From Methylotenera sp. (lineage in GTDB: Bacteria > Pseudomonadota > Gammaproteobacteria > Burkholderiales > Methylophilaceae), in the NCBI GenBank assembly GCA_030652995.1, contig JAUSAG010000015.1:1-64000 (forward strand): a DNA stretch of 64,000 nt, given 5' to 3'. The position numbers were made by a program, and so were the translations under genes. The notes beneath the pieces were generated by a model. The model made no database searches, was not told the DNA's origin, and was given only the letters and a program-made list of their open reading frames with translations. Position 1 is the first letter of the stretch. Every line of letters begins with the position of its first letter. This document shows positions 29,787 to 39,196 of the stretch, piece by piece.

Positions 29787-31052
29787 ATGAAAAATTACAC
29801 ACGCTCTAATGAACCGATCTCCGCAACCTGCCCTGCTTGCGGTCTACTTTGTGATGATTTAATCTTAAACGCTACAGGCTCCGAATCTGTAAAAAATGGC
29901 TGTGCTAAAAGTATTACTTTTTTTGAGCAATCTTTTCAAACAGATATTTCAGCATCAGCTAGCCTATTTGGTAAGCCTTGCGATTTAAATACAGCTATTA
30001 GCGCCGCTACCGATATTTTACGTAAAAGTAAGCAACCGCTATTCGCGGGATTAGGCACCGAAGTGCAAGGCATGCGCGCCTTAATGCGTTTGGCTGAAAA
30101 ATCCAATGCCACACTTGACCACATGCATAGTGAATCAACTGTTCGCAATACATTAACCATGCAAAATAGCGGCTGGCTCACTACCACGCTCGCTGAAATA
30201 AAAAATCGTGCAGATGTTATTTTGGCTATTGGCACTGACATTGTGAGTAGCCACCCGCGCTTTTTTGAAAAACTTGTGTGGAATACCGACAGCTTGTTTA
30301 ACAAACCAGTACCAGAAATTATTTACTTAAGCGTACCTGCCGAAAATACTCAGGCAGGCATGGCAACCAACGGCACAGCACCAACGGTTATTCCAGCGGA
30401 TACTGCAAGTATTCCAGAAATCGTGAACGCGTTAAACGCACTATTGCATCACAAAAAAATCAAAGCCGAAACTGTTGCCGGAGTTGCTGTTTCAACCTTG
30501 CAGGCGGTAGCCGATAAGTTAAAATCCGCTCAATATGCAGTGGTGGTTTGGTCAGCGGCTAGTTTAAAGTTTAGCCATGCTGAGCTCACCATACAAAGTA
30601 TTGTGCAATTAATTAACACGTTAAACGAAAATTCACGCGCAGCAGGCTTTCCACTTAACTCAGGCGATGGTGACACTTCAATTAACAACACCAGCACTTG
30701 GCTCAGTGGTTATCCAACCAGAAGCCGCTTTGTGAATGGCAAACCAGAATATGACACTTATCATTTTTCAACCAAAAAACAATTAGGTCTTTGTGACGCA
30801 CTGCTATGGGTGAGCACCCTCAACCCGCGTGCACTACCAAATTCAGAAACACCAACGGTTGTTATTGGTCATCCCAATACCCAGTTTGAGCGTGCACCTG
30901 ACGTATTTATTCCCGTTGGCATCCCAGGCGTTGACCATACTGGCTTGATGTTTCGAGTAGATAGCTCCATTACTTTACCATTAAAAAAATTACGCGAGAA
31001 TCACCTGCCCAACCTGAGTGATGTGATCAACAAAATTGAGGCCTCTTTATGA
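29787..31052 (+). CDS. fhcB: formyltransferase/hydrolase complex subunit B (FhcB, FmdB homologue)
   Basis: A 421-residue homologue of formylmethanofuran dehydrogenase subunit B. The N-terminal CPACGLLCDDL and the molybdoenzyme-like fold (TEVQGMRALMRLAE, VILAIGTDIV) are present. In methylotrophic bacteria FhcB has lost molybdopterin catalysis, and the Fhc complex releases formate from formyl-methanofuran analogue. First of five genes; its stop overlaps the fhcA start by 4 nt. Gene function follows from the set of four fhc genes. Confidence 0.94.
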   Translation: MKNYTRSNEPISATCPACGLLCDDLILNATGSESVKNGCAKSITFFEQSFQTDISASASLFGKPCDLNTAISAATDILRKSKQPLFAGLGTEVQGMRALMRLAEKSNATLDHMHSESTVRNTLTMQNSGWLTTTLAEIKNRADVILAIGTDIVSSHPRFFEKLVWNTDSLFNKPVPEIIYLSVPAENTQAGMATNGTAPTVIPADTASIPEIVNALNALLHHKKIKAETVAGVAVSTLQAVADKLKSAQYAVVVWSAASLKFSHAELTIQSIVQLINTLNENSRAAGFPLNSGDGDTSINNTSTWLSGYPTRSRFVNGKPEYDTYHFSTKKQLGLCDALLWVSTLNPRALPNSETPTVVIGHPNTQFERAPDVFIPVGIPGVDHTGLMFRVDSSITLPLKKLRENHLPNLSDVINKIEASL

Positions 31053-32752
31053 TTACTTTGCTGAAAAATGGCAAAATTTACGACCCTGCACACAAAAAAA
31101 ATGGCGTGATTGAAGATATATACATCTATCAAGGGCGGGTTATCCCTAAACCTTTAGATCCTTCAAAAATCAGCCAGACGTTTGATTTAAGCGGTAAAGT
31201 GGTCATGGCAGGCGCCATCGACATGCATAGCCACATTGGTGGTGGTAAGATGAACATTGCCCGCATGATGCTACCTGAGCTTCAACAAAAGCAGGCGCAG
31301 GAAACTAAACACCTAACCGAGCCGGAAGCACACATTTGCACGCCGCATTGTAGCCATAACACAACGCACCATTCTGTGCCCAGCGCTACCGACACTGGCT
31401 TCAGATACATTGAGATGGGCTACACCGCCGCTTTTGAGCCTGCCATGTCACCCGTTAACGCCCGCCAAGCGCACTTAGAGATGGGAGATACGCCGATGAT
31501 AGATAAAGGCGGCTACGCCATGCTCGGCAACGATGATTACTTTTTGCGTATGCTCGCCGCTAAAAAAGACCAAAAAGCCATCAACGATTACGTGGCTTGG
31601 ATATTACATGCCACGCAAGCTATCGGCATTAAAGTTGTTAATCCTGGCGGTATCAACGCATTCAAGTTTAATCAGCGCAGACTGAATCTGGACGAAAACA
31701 ATAGTCACTATCAAGTGAGCCCACGTGAGATTTTGCAGAGTTTAAGCCGCGCCGTGCATGAACTAGGCGTTGCAAAACCGCTGCATGTACATTGCAATAA
31801 TCTAGGCGCAGCTGGCAATTTTGAAACCACCCTTAACACCATGGGTGCAAGCGATGGCTTGCCAATGCACCTGACGCATATTCAGTTTCACAGTTACGGC
31901 ACTGAAGGCGATAAGAAATTCTCATCAGCGGCTGCACAAATTTCTGAGGCACTGAATAAAAATAAACACATTACCGCCGATGTCGGGCAAATATTATTTG
32001 GGCAAACGGTGACGGCATCTGGCGACGCCATGATGCAGCACTTAAACGCGAAACACGCCAACCCTAAAAAGTCGGTAATTATGGATATTGAGTGCGATGC
32101 AGGCTGTGGTGTATTGCCATTCAAGTATCGTGACCAGAACTATGTTAACGCCCTGCAATGGGCCATTGGCTTAGAGATATTTTTGTCTGCTGAAGATCCA
32201 TGGCGCATATTCTTAACTACTGATCACCCTAATGGCGCACCGTTTACCAGCTACCCGCATTTAATTCGCTTACTCATGGATAAATCTTTCAGAAACGATA
32301 CGTTTGCCAAGCTCAACCTGGATGCGCAAGCCATGAGCAACCTGCCTAGCTTAAACCGTGAATATAGTTTGTATGAAATCGCGATTATGACCCGCGCAGG
32401 CGCAAGTAAGCTGATTGGCTTGAACGACCGCGGACACCTTGGTATTGGCGCTTCCGCCGACATTACCGTTTATACAGATCAAGCAGACCGTGAAGCCATG
32501 TTTGCTAAGCCTGATTATGTATTCAAAAATGGCGAGTTGGTAGTCAGAGATGGCGTCGTTACAAAAGTAGTATGGGGCGCAACGCATACCGCTAAACCTG
32601 CTTTTGATATTGGTGTAGAAAAAGACCTTAAAGATTACTTCGATAAATATCAAACCATGCAATTAGATAACTTTAAAATGAGCAATGATGAAATTAGCCA
32701 TGACGGCCGCGGCAGCGTCGTTGTACATAACAACAAGCAAGCGTCGCTTTAA
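31049..32752 (+). CDS. fhcA: formyltransferase/hydrolase complex subunit A (FhcA)
   Basis: A 567-residue amidohydrolase-fold subunit that hydrolyses the formyl group to formate, using a binuclear metal site. Visible ligand motifs are DMHSHIGGGK, LHVHCNNLG, LTHIQFHSYG and TTDHPNGAPF. A His/Cys-rich stretch (HICTPHCSHNTTHH) near residue 95 looks metal-binding. The length is typical of bacterial FhcA. It overlaps fhcB. Confidence 0.95.
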   Translation: MITLLKNGKIYDPAHKKNGVIEDIYIYQGRVIPKPLDPSKISQTFDLSGKVVMAGAIDMHSHIGGGKMNIARMMLPELQQKQAQETKHLTEPEAHICTPHCSHNTTHHSVPSATDTGFRYIEMGYTAAFEPAMSPVNARQAHLEMGDTPMIDKGGYAMLGNDDYFLRMLAAKKDQKAINDYVAWILHATQAIGIKVVNPGGINAFKFNQRRLNLDENNSHYQVSPREILQSLSRAVHELGVAKPLHVHCNNLGAAGNFETTLNTMGASDGLPMHLTHIQFHSYGTEGDKKFSSAAAQISEALNKNKHITADVGQILFGQTVTASGDAMMQHLNAKHANPKKSVIMDIECDAGCGVLPFKYRDQNYVNALQWAIGLEIFLSAEDPWRIFLTTDHPNGAPFTSYPHLIRLLMDKSFRNDTFAKLNLDAQAMSNLPSLNREYSLYEIAIMTRAGASKLIGLNDRGHLGIGASADITVYTDQADREAMFAKPDYVFKNGELVVRDGVVTKVVWGATHTAKPAFDIGVEKDLKDYFDKYQTMQLDNFKMSNDEISHDGRGSVVVHNNKQASL

Positions 32753-32765
32753 TTAGGAGTTACTG

Positions 32766-33425
32766 ATGAGTAGATTGTATGGGGAGCAGCATCGCAAGCT
32801 GCAAGATGATTTTGGCACCAGAGGCATGGCCGACCGCGTAGAGGATTTAGTCTGTCGTACCGAATTTGATGACGGTGCTAAAGGTTTTATTCAAAGCGTG
32901 GAGATGTTCTTTCTGTCATCCATTGACCATCAAGGCCGCCCGACCGTTTCGTACAAAGGGGGCGATGCAGGCTTTGTAAAAGTGTTGGATGAGTCGACAT
33001 TGATATTTCCAAGTTACGACGGTAACGGCATGTTTTTTTCTATGGGTAATATCAGCGCTAACCCCAATGTTGGTTTGTTATTTATTTCATTTCAAACACC
33101 TAATCGGCTTCGCGTACAAGGTACGGCAACCATTTCAAAGGACCCGGCTTTAATGGCGTATTACAAAGAAGCCGACTTTGTTGTAACGGTAAAACTGTCT
33201 GAATTTTGGCAAAACTGCCCGCGTTATATCCCAAAATACGAAAAAGTACGCGACTCCCGTTACGTACCGCGCGAACATTGTGAAACACCTTTAGCCGGCT
33301 GGAAGCAGGTTGATTTAGTGCAAAATATATTATTAGAAGCTGATGCAAAAAAAGCGCAACAAATAGGCATTATTCCTATTGAAGAATGGGTTGGAAAAAT
33401 TCAATCTGGCGATGAAACTGCTTAA
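32766..33425 (+). CDS. PPOX-family flavin-binding protein inside the fhc operon
   Basis: A 219-residue pyridoxamine-5'-phosphate-oxidase-like split-barrel protein: FFLSSIDHQGRPTVSYKGGDAGFVKV, then FFSMGNISANPNVGLLFI and RLRVQGTATI, the usual FMN-binding strands. It is probably a cytoplasmic FMN (or F420-like) oxidoreductase; the true substrate is unknown. It starts 13 nt after fhcA behind a GGAG and lies 34 nt before fhcD, so it is almost certainly co-transcribed. It is not one of the four standard Fhc subunits. Confidence 0.85.
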   Translation: MSRLYGEQHRKLQDDFGTRGMADRVEDLVCRTEFDDGAKGFIQSVEMFFLSSIDHQGRPTVSYKGGDAGFVKVLDESTLIFPSYDGNGMFFSMGNISANPNVGLLFISFQTPNRLRVQGTATISKDPALMAYYKEADFVVTVKLSEFWQNCPRYIPKYEKVRDSRYVPREHCETPLAGWKQVDLVQNILLEADAKKAQQIGIIPIEEWVGKIQSGDETA

Positions 33426-33459
33426 TTATTCGACCCCTAACTATTGAATCAAAATACAC

Positions 33460-34368
33460 ATGTTAATTAACGGCATACAAATAGACGACACCTTTGCTGA
33501 GGCATTTAACATGCGCGGCACTCGGGTGATTATTACCGCGCAGAATCTAAAATGGGCTTATCATGCGGCTAACGCGATGACAGGCTTTGCTACCTCAGTC
33601 ATCGGTTGCGGTGTTGAGGCTGGCATAGAGCGTGAACTATCAACAGATGAATCGCCAGATGGCAGACCCGGTGTTAGCATTTTAATGTTCGCCATGGGCA
33701 GTAAAGTGCTGATGCAACAGCTCGAAACGCGCATGGGGCAATGTATACTTACCTGCCCCACTGCCGCGGCATTTGCAGGCATTGAAGGCGAAGATAAAAT
33801 CAACCTTGGTAAAAACTTACGCTACTTTGGTGACGGCTTTCAAACCTCTAAACTGATAGATGGTAAGCGCTACTGGCGTATTCCTGTGATGGATGGTGAG
33901 TTTTTAACAGAAGAAACCACAGGCATGGTGCGCGCCATTGGTGGCGGTAACTTTCTAATTCTAGCAACCTCGCAACCTGCCGCATTGGCGGTAGCTGAAG
34001 CGGCAGTAGAAGCCATGAAGCGGATCCCTAACGTTATCATGCCGTTCCCTGGCGGCGTTGTACGCTCAGGCTCTAAAGTTGGCAGTAAATATAAAACCAT
34101 GTTCGCTTCAACCAATGACGCATTTTGCCCCACTTTAAAAGGTGCAACCAATACTGAGCTCTCACCGGAGATTGAAAGCGTGATGGAAATTGTGATTGAT
34201 GGCTTAACTTTTGAAGATATCGCGCTTTCAATGAAAGTAGGCATTGAGACCATTTGCAATCTTGGTGCGGAGTGCGGTGTCAAACGTATCTCAGCGGGAA
34301 ACTATGGCGGCAAACTTGGCCCGCATCTTTTTAAATTGCACGATATTTTAAATGGCAACAAATCATGA
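33460..34368 (+). CDS. fhcD: formylmethanofuran:tetrahydromethanopterin formyltransferase (FhcD/Ftr)
   Basis: A 302-residue enzyme that moves the formyl group from formyl-H4MPT to the methanofuran analogue in the oxidative direction. It is recognised from GIQIDDTFAEAFNMRGTRV near the start, CPTAAAFAGIEGE and FPGGVVRSGSKVGSKY. The length matches bacterial and archaeal Ftr. The fhcC start overlaps its stop (ATGA). Confidence 0.96.
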   Translation: MLINGIQIDDTFAEAFNMRGTRVIITAQNLKWAYHAANAMTGFATSVIGCGVEAGIERELSTDESPDGRPGVSILMFAMGSKVLMQQLETRMGQCILTCPTAAAFAGIEGEDKINLGKNLRYFGDGFQTSKLIDGKRYWRIPVMDGEFLTEETTGMVRAIGGGNFLILATSQPAALAVAEAAVEAMKRIPNVIMPFPGGVVRSGSKVGSKYKTMFASTNDAFCPTLKGATNTELSPEIESVMEIVIDGLTFEDIALSMKVGIETICNLGAECGVKRISAGNYGGKLGPHLFKLHDILNGNKS

Positions 34369-35192
34369 ACGCGCTCACCCTCACCTTAAAACAAACGCCT
34401 GCATACACCATCAACTGTAGCGGGTTAACGCCTAACCTTTTAGCCAACAAATCAGCTGCAGAAATTGCTGGCATGCAACTTAACTATGGCAACGACTTAG
34501 CAAACGTAGGTGAATTATTTGAAATCACTGGCAGTGATGCTCAGCACATTACGTTCAAAAACGCCTCTGATAAGCTTGATTACATCGGTGCAAACATGAC
34601 ATCAGGCAAAATCACCGTTGCAGGCAATGCAGGCGCCTACCTTGGTTTTAATTTGAAAAACGGTGAGATTCACTGCCAAGGTAATACTGAAGCATTTGCC
34701 GCATGCAATATGGTCAGTGGTTTGCTTCGTATAGACGGCAACACTGGCGACTTTTTAGGCGCGGGTTCAGAAGGTTTGCGTAAAGGCATGCGTGGCGGCA
34801 CAGTGATTGTAAAAGGTAATGCGGGTGACCGCGTAGGTGATCAAATGCGCCGTGGTTTGATTTTAATTGAAGGTAACGTAGGTGATTATTGTGGTAGCCG
34901 CATGATTGCCGGCACCATCGGCGTATTAGGTACATTAGGCGCATATACTGCGTTTAATATGCACCGTGGCACCTTGTTACTTAAACAACTACCGAAGCTA
35001 CATGCAACGATCCAAGACTGTGGCTCACATACCTTACCGTTTTTGAGCTTATTATTTAAATCGCTTGCCCAATACAACACGCAATTTAGCACGCTAAACA
35101 CGCAACGCGTACAACGCTTTGTGGGTGATGCAGCCTATAAAGGCAATGGTGAAGTGTTAATTTTAGAAATCAAGGATTTGTCATTGGCTTAA
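34365..35192 (+). CDS. fhcC: formyltransferase/hydrolase complex subunit C (FhcC)
   Basis: A 275-residue beta-helix subunit homologous to FmdC and to the GltS C-terminal domain. It shows repeats of the G-N-x-G-x-x-x-G type (GNAGAYLGFN, GNTGDFLGAG, GNAGDRVGDQM, GNVGDYCGSRM). It is structural in the Fhc complex. The last gene of the operon; an AT-rich palindrome follows the stop at once. Confidence 0.95.
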   Translation: MNALTLTLKQTPAYTINCSGLTPNLLANKSAAEIAGMQLNYGNDLANVGELFEITGSDAQHITFKNASDKLDYIGANMTSGKITVAGNAGAYLGFNLKNGEIHCQGNTEAFAACNMVSGLLRIDGNTGDFLGAGSEGLRKGMRGGTVIVKGNAGDRVGDQMRRGLILIEGNVGDYCGSRMIAGTIGVLGTLGAYTAFNMHRGTLLLKQLPKLHATIQDCGSHTLPFLSLLFKSLAQYNTQFSTLNTQRVQRFVGDAAYKGNGEVLILEIKDLSLA

Positions 35193-35193
35193 G

Positions 35194-35211
35194 ATTTTAT
35201 CTCGATAAAAT
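35194..35211. other. perfect AT-rich inverted repeat after the fhc operon
   Basis: ATTTTATC-TC-GATAAAAT begins two bases after the fhcC stop. The stem is 8 bp without GC clamp or T-tract, so it is only a weak candidate for 3'-end processing or termination. Confidence 0.35.
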
Positions 35212-35317
35212 ACAGAAATGTATGCTTGACCACACAAATTCAACCGAAAGTCAGCCAGTACAATTTTTGCCTTGATGCTAGGCTTACCTTGGTTGATGCG
35301 CCTTCCAATCACGTTAC

Positions 35318-36538
35318 TCAGCGAACAATTGAGAAGCCCAATCTGATTTGTGTGTCTTGCCCGGTATTGTAATCGAGCAAACTTTCACCGTAGCCCCTGA
35401 ATAACTGAAGATGCAGAAAGCCACCGGTACGTGCGAAAAGCGGTTTGCGAAGCGGGTAGGAAAGATCAAACTGAGCGCTTGCATAGCCACCGGTACCATG
35501 GCGCAACTGCGTCGCTAAAAGCCAACTGTCGTCACGACCATAACGTAAATTCCAATCAACGTAGCCGCGGTAATGCTGTATATCTGAATTACCTATTTTG
35601 TCTATGTAATGAACTACCTTGGGCGCAAAGACTAACGCGCGGCCATCTGAAAACTCAGTGCGCCATATCGGCTGTGCGAACAGCATATTGATGCTACGCG
35701 AACTTTCGTTATCTTTACCGTTCGACTCATGCTCATAACCCGCACGTAGCAAATCTGGCATTAAGCCCTTGCCAAAGGTCTCCCCTTGCCAAAAAAAGCT
35801 GGGCCGATAACTCGTATCGCGAAATGGCGCAGAATCCGCACCCAAGTCCCAGATTGAAGTCTGCGTATAGGCGAAATTTAAACCAGAAAGCGGTGGAAAC
35901 CAGGCGACAGGGTAACTATCTGGATCAAAAATCCGGTATTTAAAACTTAATTGAAAGCGAGCATTAAGGCCAGTACGATCACCAAGAACAAAATACATAG
36001 GTTCATTGGCAGACAATGCGGGCTCATCTGCACTAAAAAATGTGCTGTCAATGCCGCTTGACGCTTTGCTAGAGGTAGCGTCCGCTACTTCTGGCGCTTG
36101 CATCCGCTCAATCGGATCTGGCGTACTGACTACCAATACAAGGCGGTTCGACTCTGCATCGGCTAAATCAACCCTGACCAAACCTGATAGGTTGGCAGGT
36201 AATAACCCGCGATAAGTTCGACGTGTATCTTCTGGCGACGCTGTCTTGACGGCGGCAATCTCGACTTCGTGCGCCCGACCATTGCGAACCATTCTCAGCT
36301 TGAGCGTTCTTGGCCAATCCTCTTGCGCTACAGGCCTAACGACTTCCAGCATAATGGGCGCGCCTGCGAAGGCAGTCTCATCAGGGGTTGCTATCAACCA
36401 CGGCGAAGCCGTAGCAGGTGGTGAAGCCAGACTCATCAACGCGCACAGTGCCATCAAACTGAATAGCGATATCACACTGTTAAACTTTTGCATTTGATCT
36501 GCTACTTGTATTTGAGCCATCGGCTTTTTATTTTTCAT
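35318..36538 (-). CDS. pldA: outer-membrane phospholipase A (OMPLA)
   Basis: A 406-residue outer-membrane phospholipase A1. After a signal peptide (SLMALCALMSLASPPATA) and an N-terminal extension of about 180 residues, the 12-strand barrel carries HESNGKDNESSRSIN: catalytic His and Ser two apart and Asn 14 after His, the exact OMPLA spacing. The start is uncertain: ATG at 36538 or internal Met codons before the signal. Monocistronic, convergent with fhcC. Confidence 0.93.
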   Translation of the reverse strand: MKNKKPMAQIQVADQMQKFNSVISLFSLMALCALMSLASPPATASPWLIATPDETAFAGAPIMLEVVRPVAQEDWPRTLKLRMVRNGRAHEVEIAAVKTASPEDTRRTYRGLLPANLSGLVRVDLADAESNRLVLVVSTPDPIERMQAPEVADATSSKASSGIDSTFFSADEPALSANEPMYFVLGDRTGLNARFQLSFKYRIFDPDSYPVAWFPPLSGLNFAYTQTSIWDLGADSAPFRDTSYRPSFFWQGETFGKGLMPDLLRAGYEHESNGKDNESSRSINMLFAQPIWRTEFSDGRALVFAPKVVHYIDKIGNSDIQHYRGYVDWNLRYGRDDSWLLATQLRHGTGGYASAQFDLSYPLRKPLFARTGGFLHLQLFRGYGESLLDYNTGQDTQIRLGFSIVR

Positions 36539-36730
36539 TATCCATTTTCAACTGAATTACCCAAGTATATTAAGCCTAGATCATAAGAACGTCTGATTCA
36601 TTATAGCCCTGTTACTAATAACATTTCTTAATCAAATGATGAGGCCGCAATCAAAAGTCATCTACCCATAAAATCATCTGCATATAAAACCATCTGCTAG
36701 AATAGCGCATTCAATTTAAATGTAACTGCT

Positions 36731-37660
36731 ATGCCAAAGTACCTAACCACCGCCTTATATAAGTTTGTCAGCCTGCCTGATTATCAAGCGCTGCAGGCAC
36801 CCATCCTTGATGCATGCCAACGCAACCACATTAAAGGCACGCTGTTACTGGCTGAAGAAGGCATCAACGGCACCATCGCCGGCTTGCCAGATGATATACA
36901 TCGCGTTTTAAATTTTTTACGCACAGACTCACTCTTCGCCAATAAATTTTCCGACCTAGAGCATAAAGAATCATTTGCCAACGAGCATCCGTTTTACCGC
37001 ATGAAGGTAAAACTTAAAAAAGAAATTGTCACGCTAGGCGTTCCGGGCGTAAGCCCAACTAAAAAAGTAGGCACTTATGTAAAGCCTGAAGACTGGAATG
37101 CGCTCATTTCTGACCCAGACGTCATTTTGATTGATACCCGTAATGACTATGAAGTAGATATTGGCACATTTAAAGGCGCTGCTGACCCTAAAACAACGAC
37201 TTTTCGTGAGTTTCCTGAATATGTAGCCAAGCATTTTGATCCCACTAAACATAAAAAAGTCGCCATGTTTTGTACGGGCGGCATACGTTGCGAAAAAGCC
37301 TCTTCTTACATGATGGATCAAGGGTTTGAAGAGGTTTTCCACTTGCAAGGCGGTATTTTGAAATATCTTGAAACCGTGCCAGAAGCACAAAGTTTATGGC
37401 AAGGAGAATGTTTTGTATTTGACCAGCGTGTCGCCGTTAAACACAATTTAGAAGTGGGTGATTTTGATCAATGCTACGCCTGTCGTCATCCGCTCTCACC
37501 AACTGAAATGCAAAGTGAGCAATATACTGCTGGCGTATCTTGCCCCTACTGCTATGATAAGTTGTCGACAGAAAAACGTGCTAGTTTGATTGAGCGCCAA
37601 AAACAAGTCACCTTAGCTAAGCAGCGCGGTGCAACACACATCGGTGAAAAACAAAAATAA
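36731..37660 (+). CDS. trhO: tRNA uridine(34) hydroxylase TrhO (YceA, rhodanese domain)
   Basis: A 309-residue enzyme of the YceA family, which makes 5-hydroxyuridine at the tRNA wobble position. The N-terminal acylphosphatase-like part has [10 protein letters not shown]. The rhodanese domain has the active Cys in [13 protein letters not shown]-terminal Cys cluster ([16 protein letters not shown]) looks zinc-binding. The stop shares its last base with the next start (TAATG). Confidence 0.95.
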   Translation: MPKYLTTALYKFVSLPDYQALQAPILDACQRNHIKGTLLLAEEGINGTIAGLPDDIHRVLNFLRTDSLFANKFSDLEHKESFANEHPFYRMKVKLKKEIVTLGVPGVSPTKKVGTYVKPEDWNALISDPDVILIDTRNDYEVDIGTFKGAADPKTTTFREFPEYVAKHFDPTKHKKVAMFCTGGIRCEKASSYMMDQGFEEVFHLQGGILKYLETVPEAQSLWQGECFVFDQRVAVKHNLEVGDFDQCYACRHPLSPTEMQSEQYTAGVSCPYCYDKLSTEKRASLIERQKQVTLAKQRGATHIGEKQK

Positions 37661-38328
37661 TGGATACTTCACGCGAAAAAGAAGCCATCAGCGCCTACTT
37701 CAAACTCCTGCAACATAAAGGCGCTAAAGCTGGCGTGCTATATAAACGCTCATTATTTTTGGATCAACTGGCCCCTTTGCTTGCAGGAAAACTGCCTGAT
37801 CGGTCATCGTACAGCCAGGCCATAGATACCTTAATTAAAAAAATATCTCCTGACATTTGGCATGAAAGCCTCAACACCGCACGTGAGTTTTATCCATTTT
37901 GGATGCACGACATTAAATCGATTGCGGCCTTTAGCCTGCATGGTGGATTTGATGTACAGCCGCTTGAGTGGAAACCGCTACAAACCACATTAAAAGCACT
38001 TACCAACCGATTAAAAACAGAAAAATTCGACGTAACAGAAACCAGACATTTAATGTCGTATTCACAGGCGCTCAAAGATAAAGGTGCGGCTAAACTGCTA
38101 CTGGAAACTCGTCTTAATTTAGCTAAAATATTGTTGTTACAATTAAAAGGTGCACCAACTGCAGATTCTCGGGTCTATCGTACTGCGGTAGATTTAACTG
38201 CACCTTTGTTTGCCATGGATGAAAACAAGCAACTATTTTTATATGTCATACGCGAATTTTATACTTACTGGATAGACAATGAGCACCCAGAATCTAACGT
38301 TGCGCAAGACGCGTTAACGGATGAATAA
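37660..38328 (+). CDS. hypothetical protein coupled to trhO
   Basis: A 222-residue, mostly helical soluble protein with no signal peptide or membrane helix. I do not recognise the family. Features are a basic N-terminal half (HKGAKAGVLYKRSLFLDQL), a FYPFWMHDIKSIAAF segment, and an aromatic end (YVIREFYTYWIDNEHPES). The TAATG overlap with trhO implies coupled translation and perhaps a related role. Confidence 0.7.
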   Translation: MDTSREKEAISAYFKLLQHKGAKAGVLYKRSLFLDQLAPLLAGKLPDRSSYSQAIDTLIKKISPDIWHESLNTAREFYPFWMHDIKSIAAFSLHGGFDVQPLEWKPLQTTLKALTNRLKTEKFDVTETRHLMSYSQALKDKGAAKLLLETRLNLAKILLLQLKGAPTADSRVYRTAVDLTAPLFAMDENKQLFLYVIREFYTYWIDNEHPESNVAQDALTDE

Positions 38329-38427
38329 TCATCATTGCAATTTAATTTTTAACGTAATCAATGCTCCGCTAGCGCATCTTGATAAGTTGCTAAAAATAAC
38401 CTCAAGCACCACCCACCAAAAAGTGAA

Positions 38428-39195
38428 TTGATTTTGCACAACACGCTACACATTGCTACTTTCAATATCCATAAAGGGCTAACCCACTTTAATGCGCGTT
38501 TTTCCTTACATCATCAGCGTGACTTATTGCGCAAGTTGCATGCAGACATTGTATTTTTACAAGAAGTGCGCGACGTACATACTGAACATAGCAAACGCTT
38601 TGCCGCATGGCCTAATGCCGGGCAGGTAGAATACTTAGCGGATGCGGTATGGTCAGATTTTTCGTATGGTAAGAATTCAGTTTACCCAGCGGGGCATCAT
38701 GGCAACGCCTTGCTTTCAAAATTTCCCATCATCAAAACCACTAATATTGATATTTCAGCGCATGCCTCTGAAGAGCGTGGCATGCTACATGCTGAAATTA
38801 ACGTACCAAATTGGAATACGCCTTTGCACGCAATTTGTCTGCATCTGGGTTTATTTGCGCGCTGGCGGCGCCAGCAATTGGCGGCAGTAAGCGCCTATAT
38901 TGAACAACATATCCCCGCTGATGCACCGCTCATTATTGCAGGCGATTTTAATGATTGGGGTCAACGCTCGGGTAAAGCCTTTGCTAACCAATTACATCTG
39001 CATGAAGTGTTCGAACACCACACAGGCAAGGCTGCGCGCAGCTTTCCATCTTGGCTTCCTATGCTAAGATTAGACCGTATCTATATACGTGGTTTTCATG
39101 TAAAACATGTAGAAGTAAACTCAGGTGCACACTTGTTAAAAGTGTCTGATCATGCGGTTCTCTCAGCCACCATCACCAGAGATTCAATAAAATAA
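38428..39195 (+). CDS. endonuclease/exonuclease/phosphatase-family protein
   Basis: A 255-residue EEP-fold enzyme: ATFNIHKGL at the start, FLQEVRD with the metal-binding Glu, GHHGNALLSKFPI, AGDFNDWG, and the terminal SDHAVL His. The substrate could be DNA or a phospholipid headgroup. The following cardiolipin-synthase gene (1 nt away) makes a membrane-lipid link plausible, as in other bacteria where the two are adjacent. The start is TTG; no ATG lies between it and the upstream stop. Confidence 0.88.
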   Translation: MILHNTLHIATFNIHKGLTHFNARFSLHHQRDLLRKLHADIVFLQEVRDVHTEHSKRFAAWPNAGQVEYLADAVWSDFSYGKNSVYPAGHHGNALLSKFPIIKTTNIDISAHASEERGMLHAEINVPNWNTPLHAICLHLGLFARWRRQQLAAVSAYIEQHIPADAPLIIAGDFNDWGQRSGKAFANQLHLHEVFEHHTGKAARSFPSWLPMLRLDRIYIRGFHVKHVEVNSGAHLLKVSDHAVLSATITRDSIK

Positions 39196-39196
39196 G

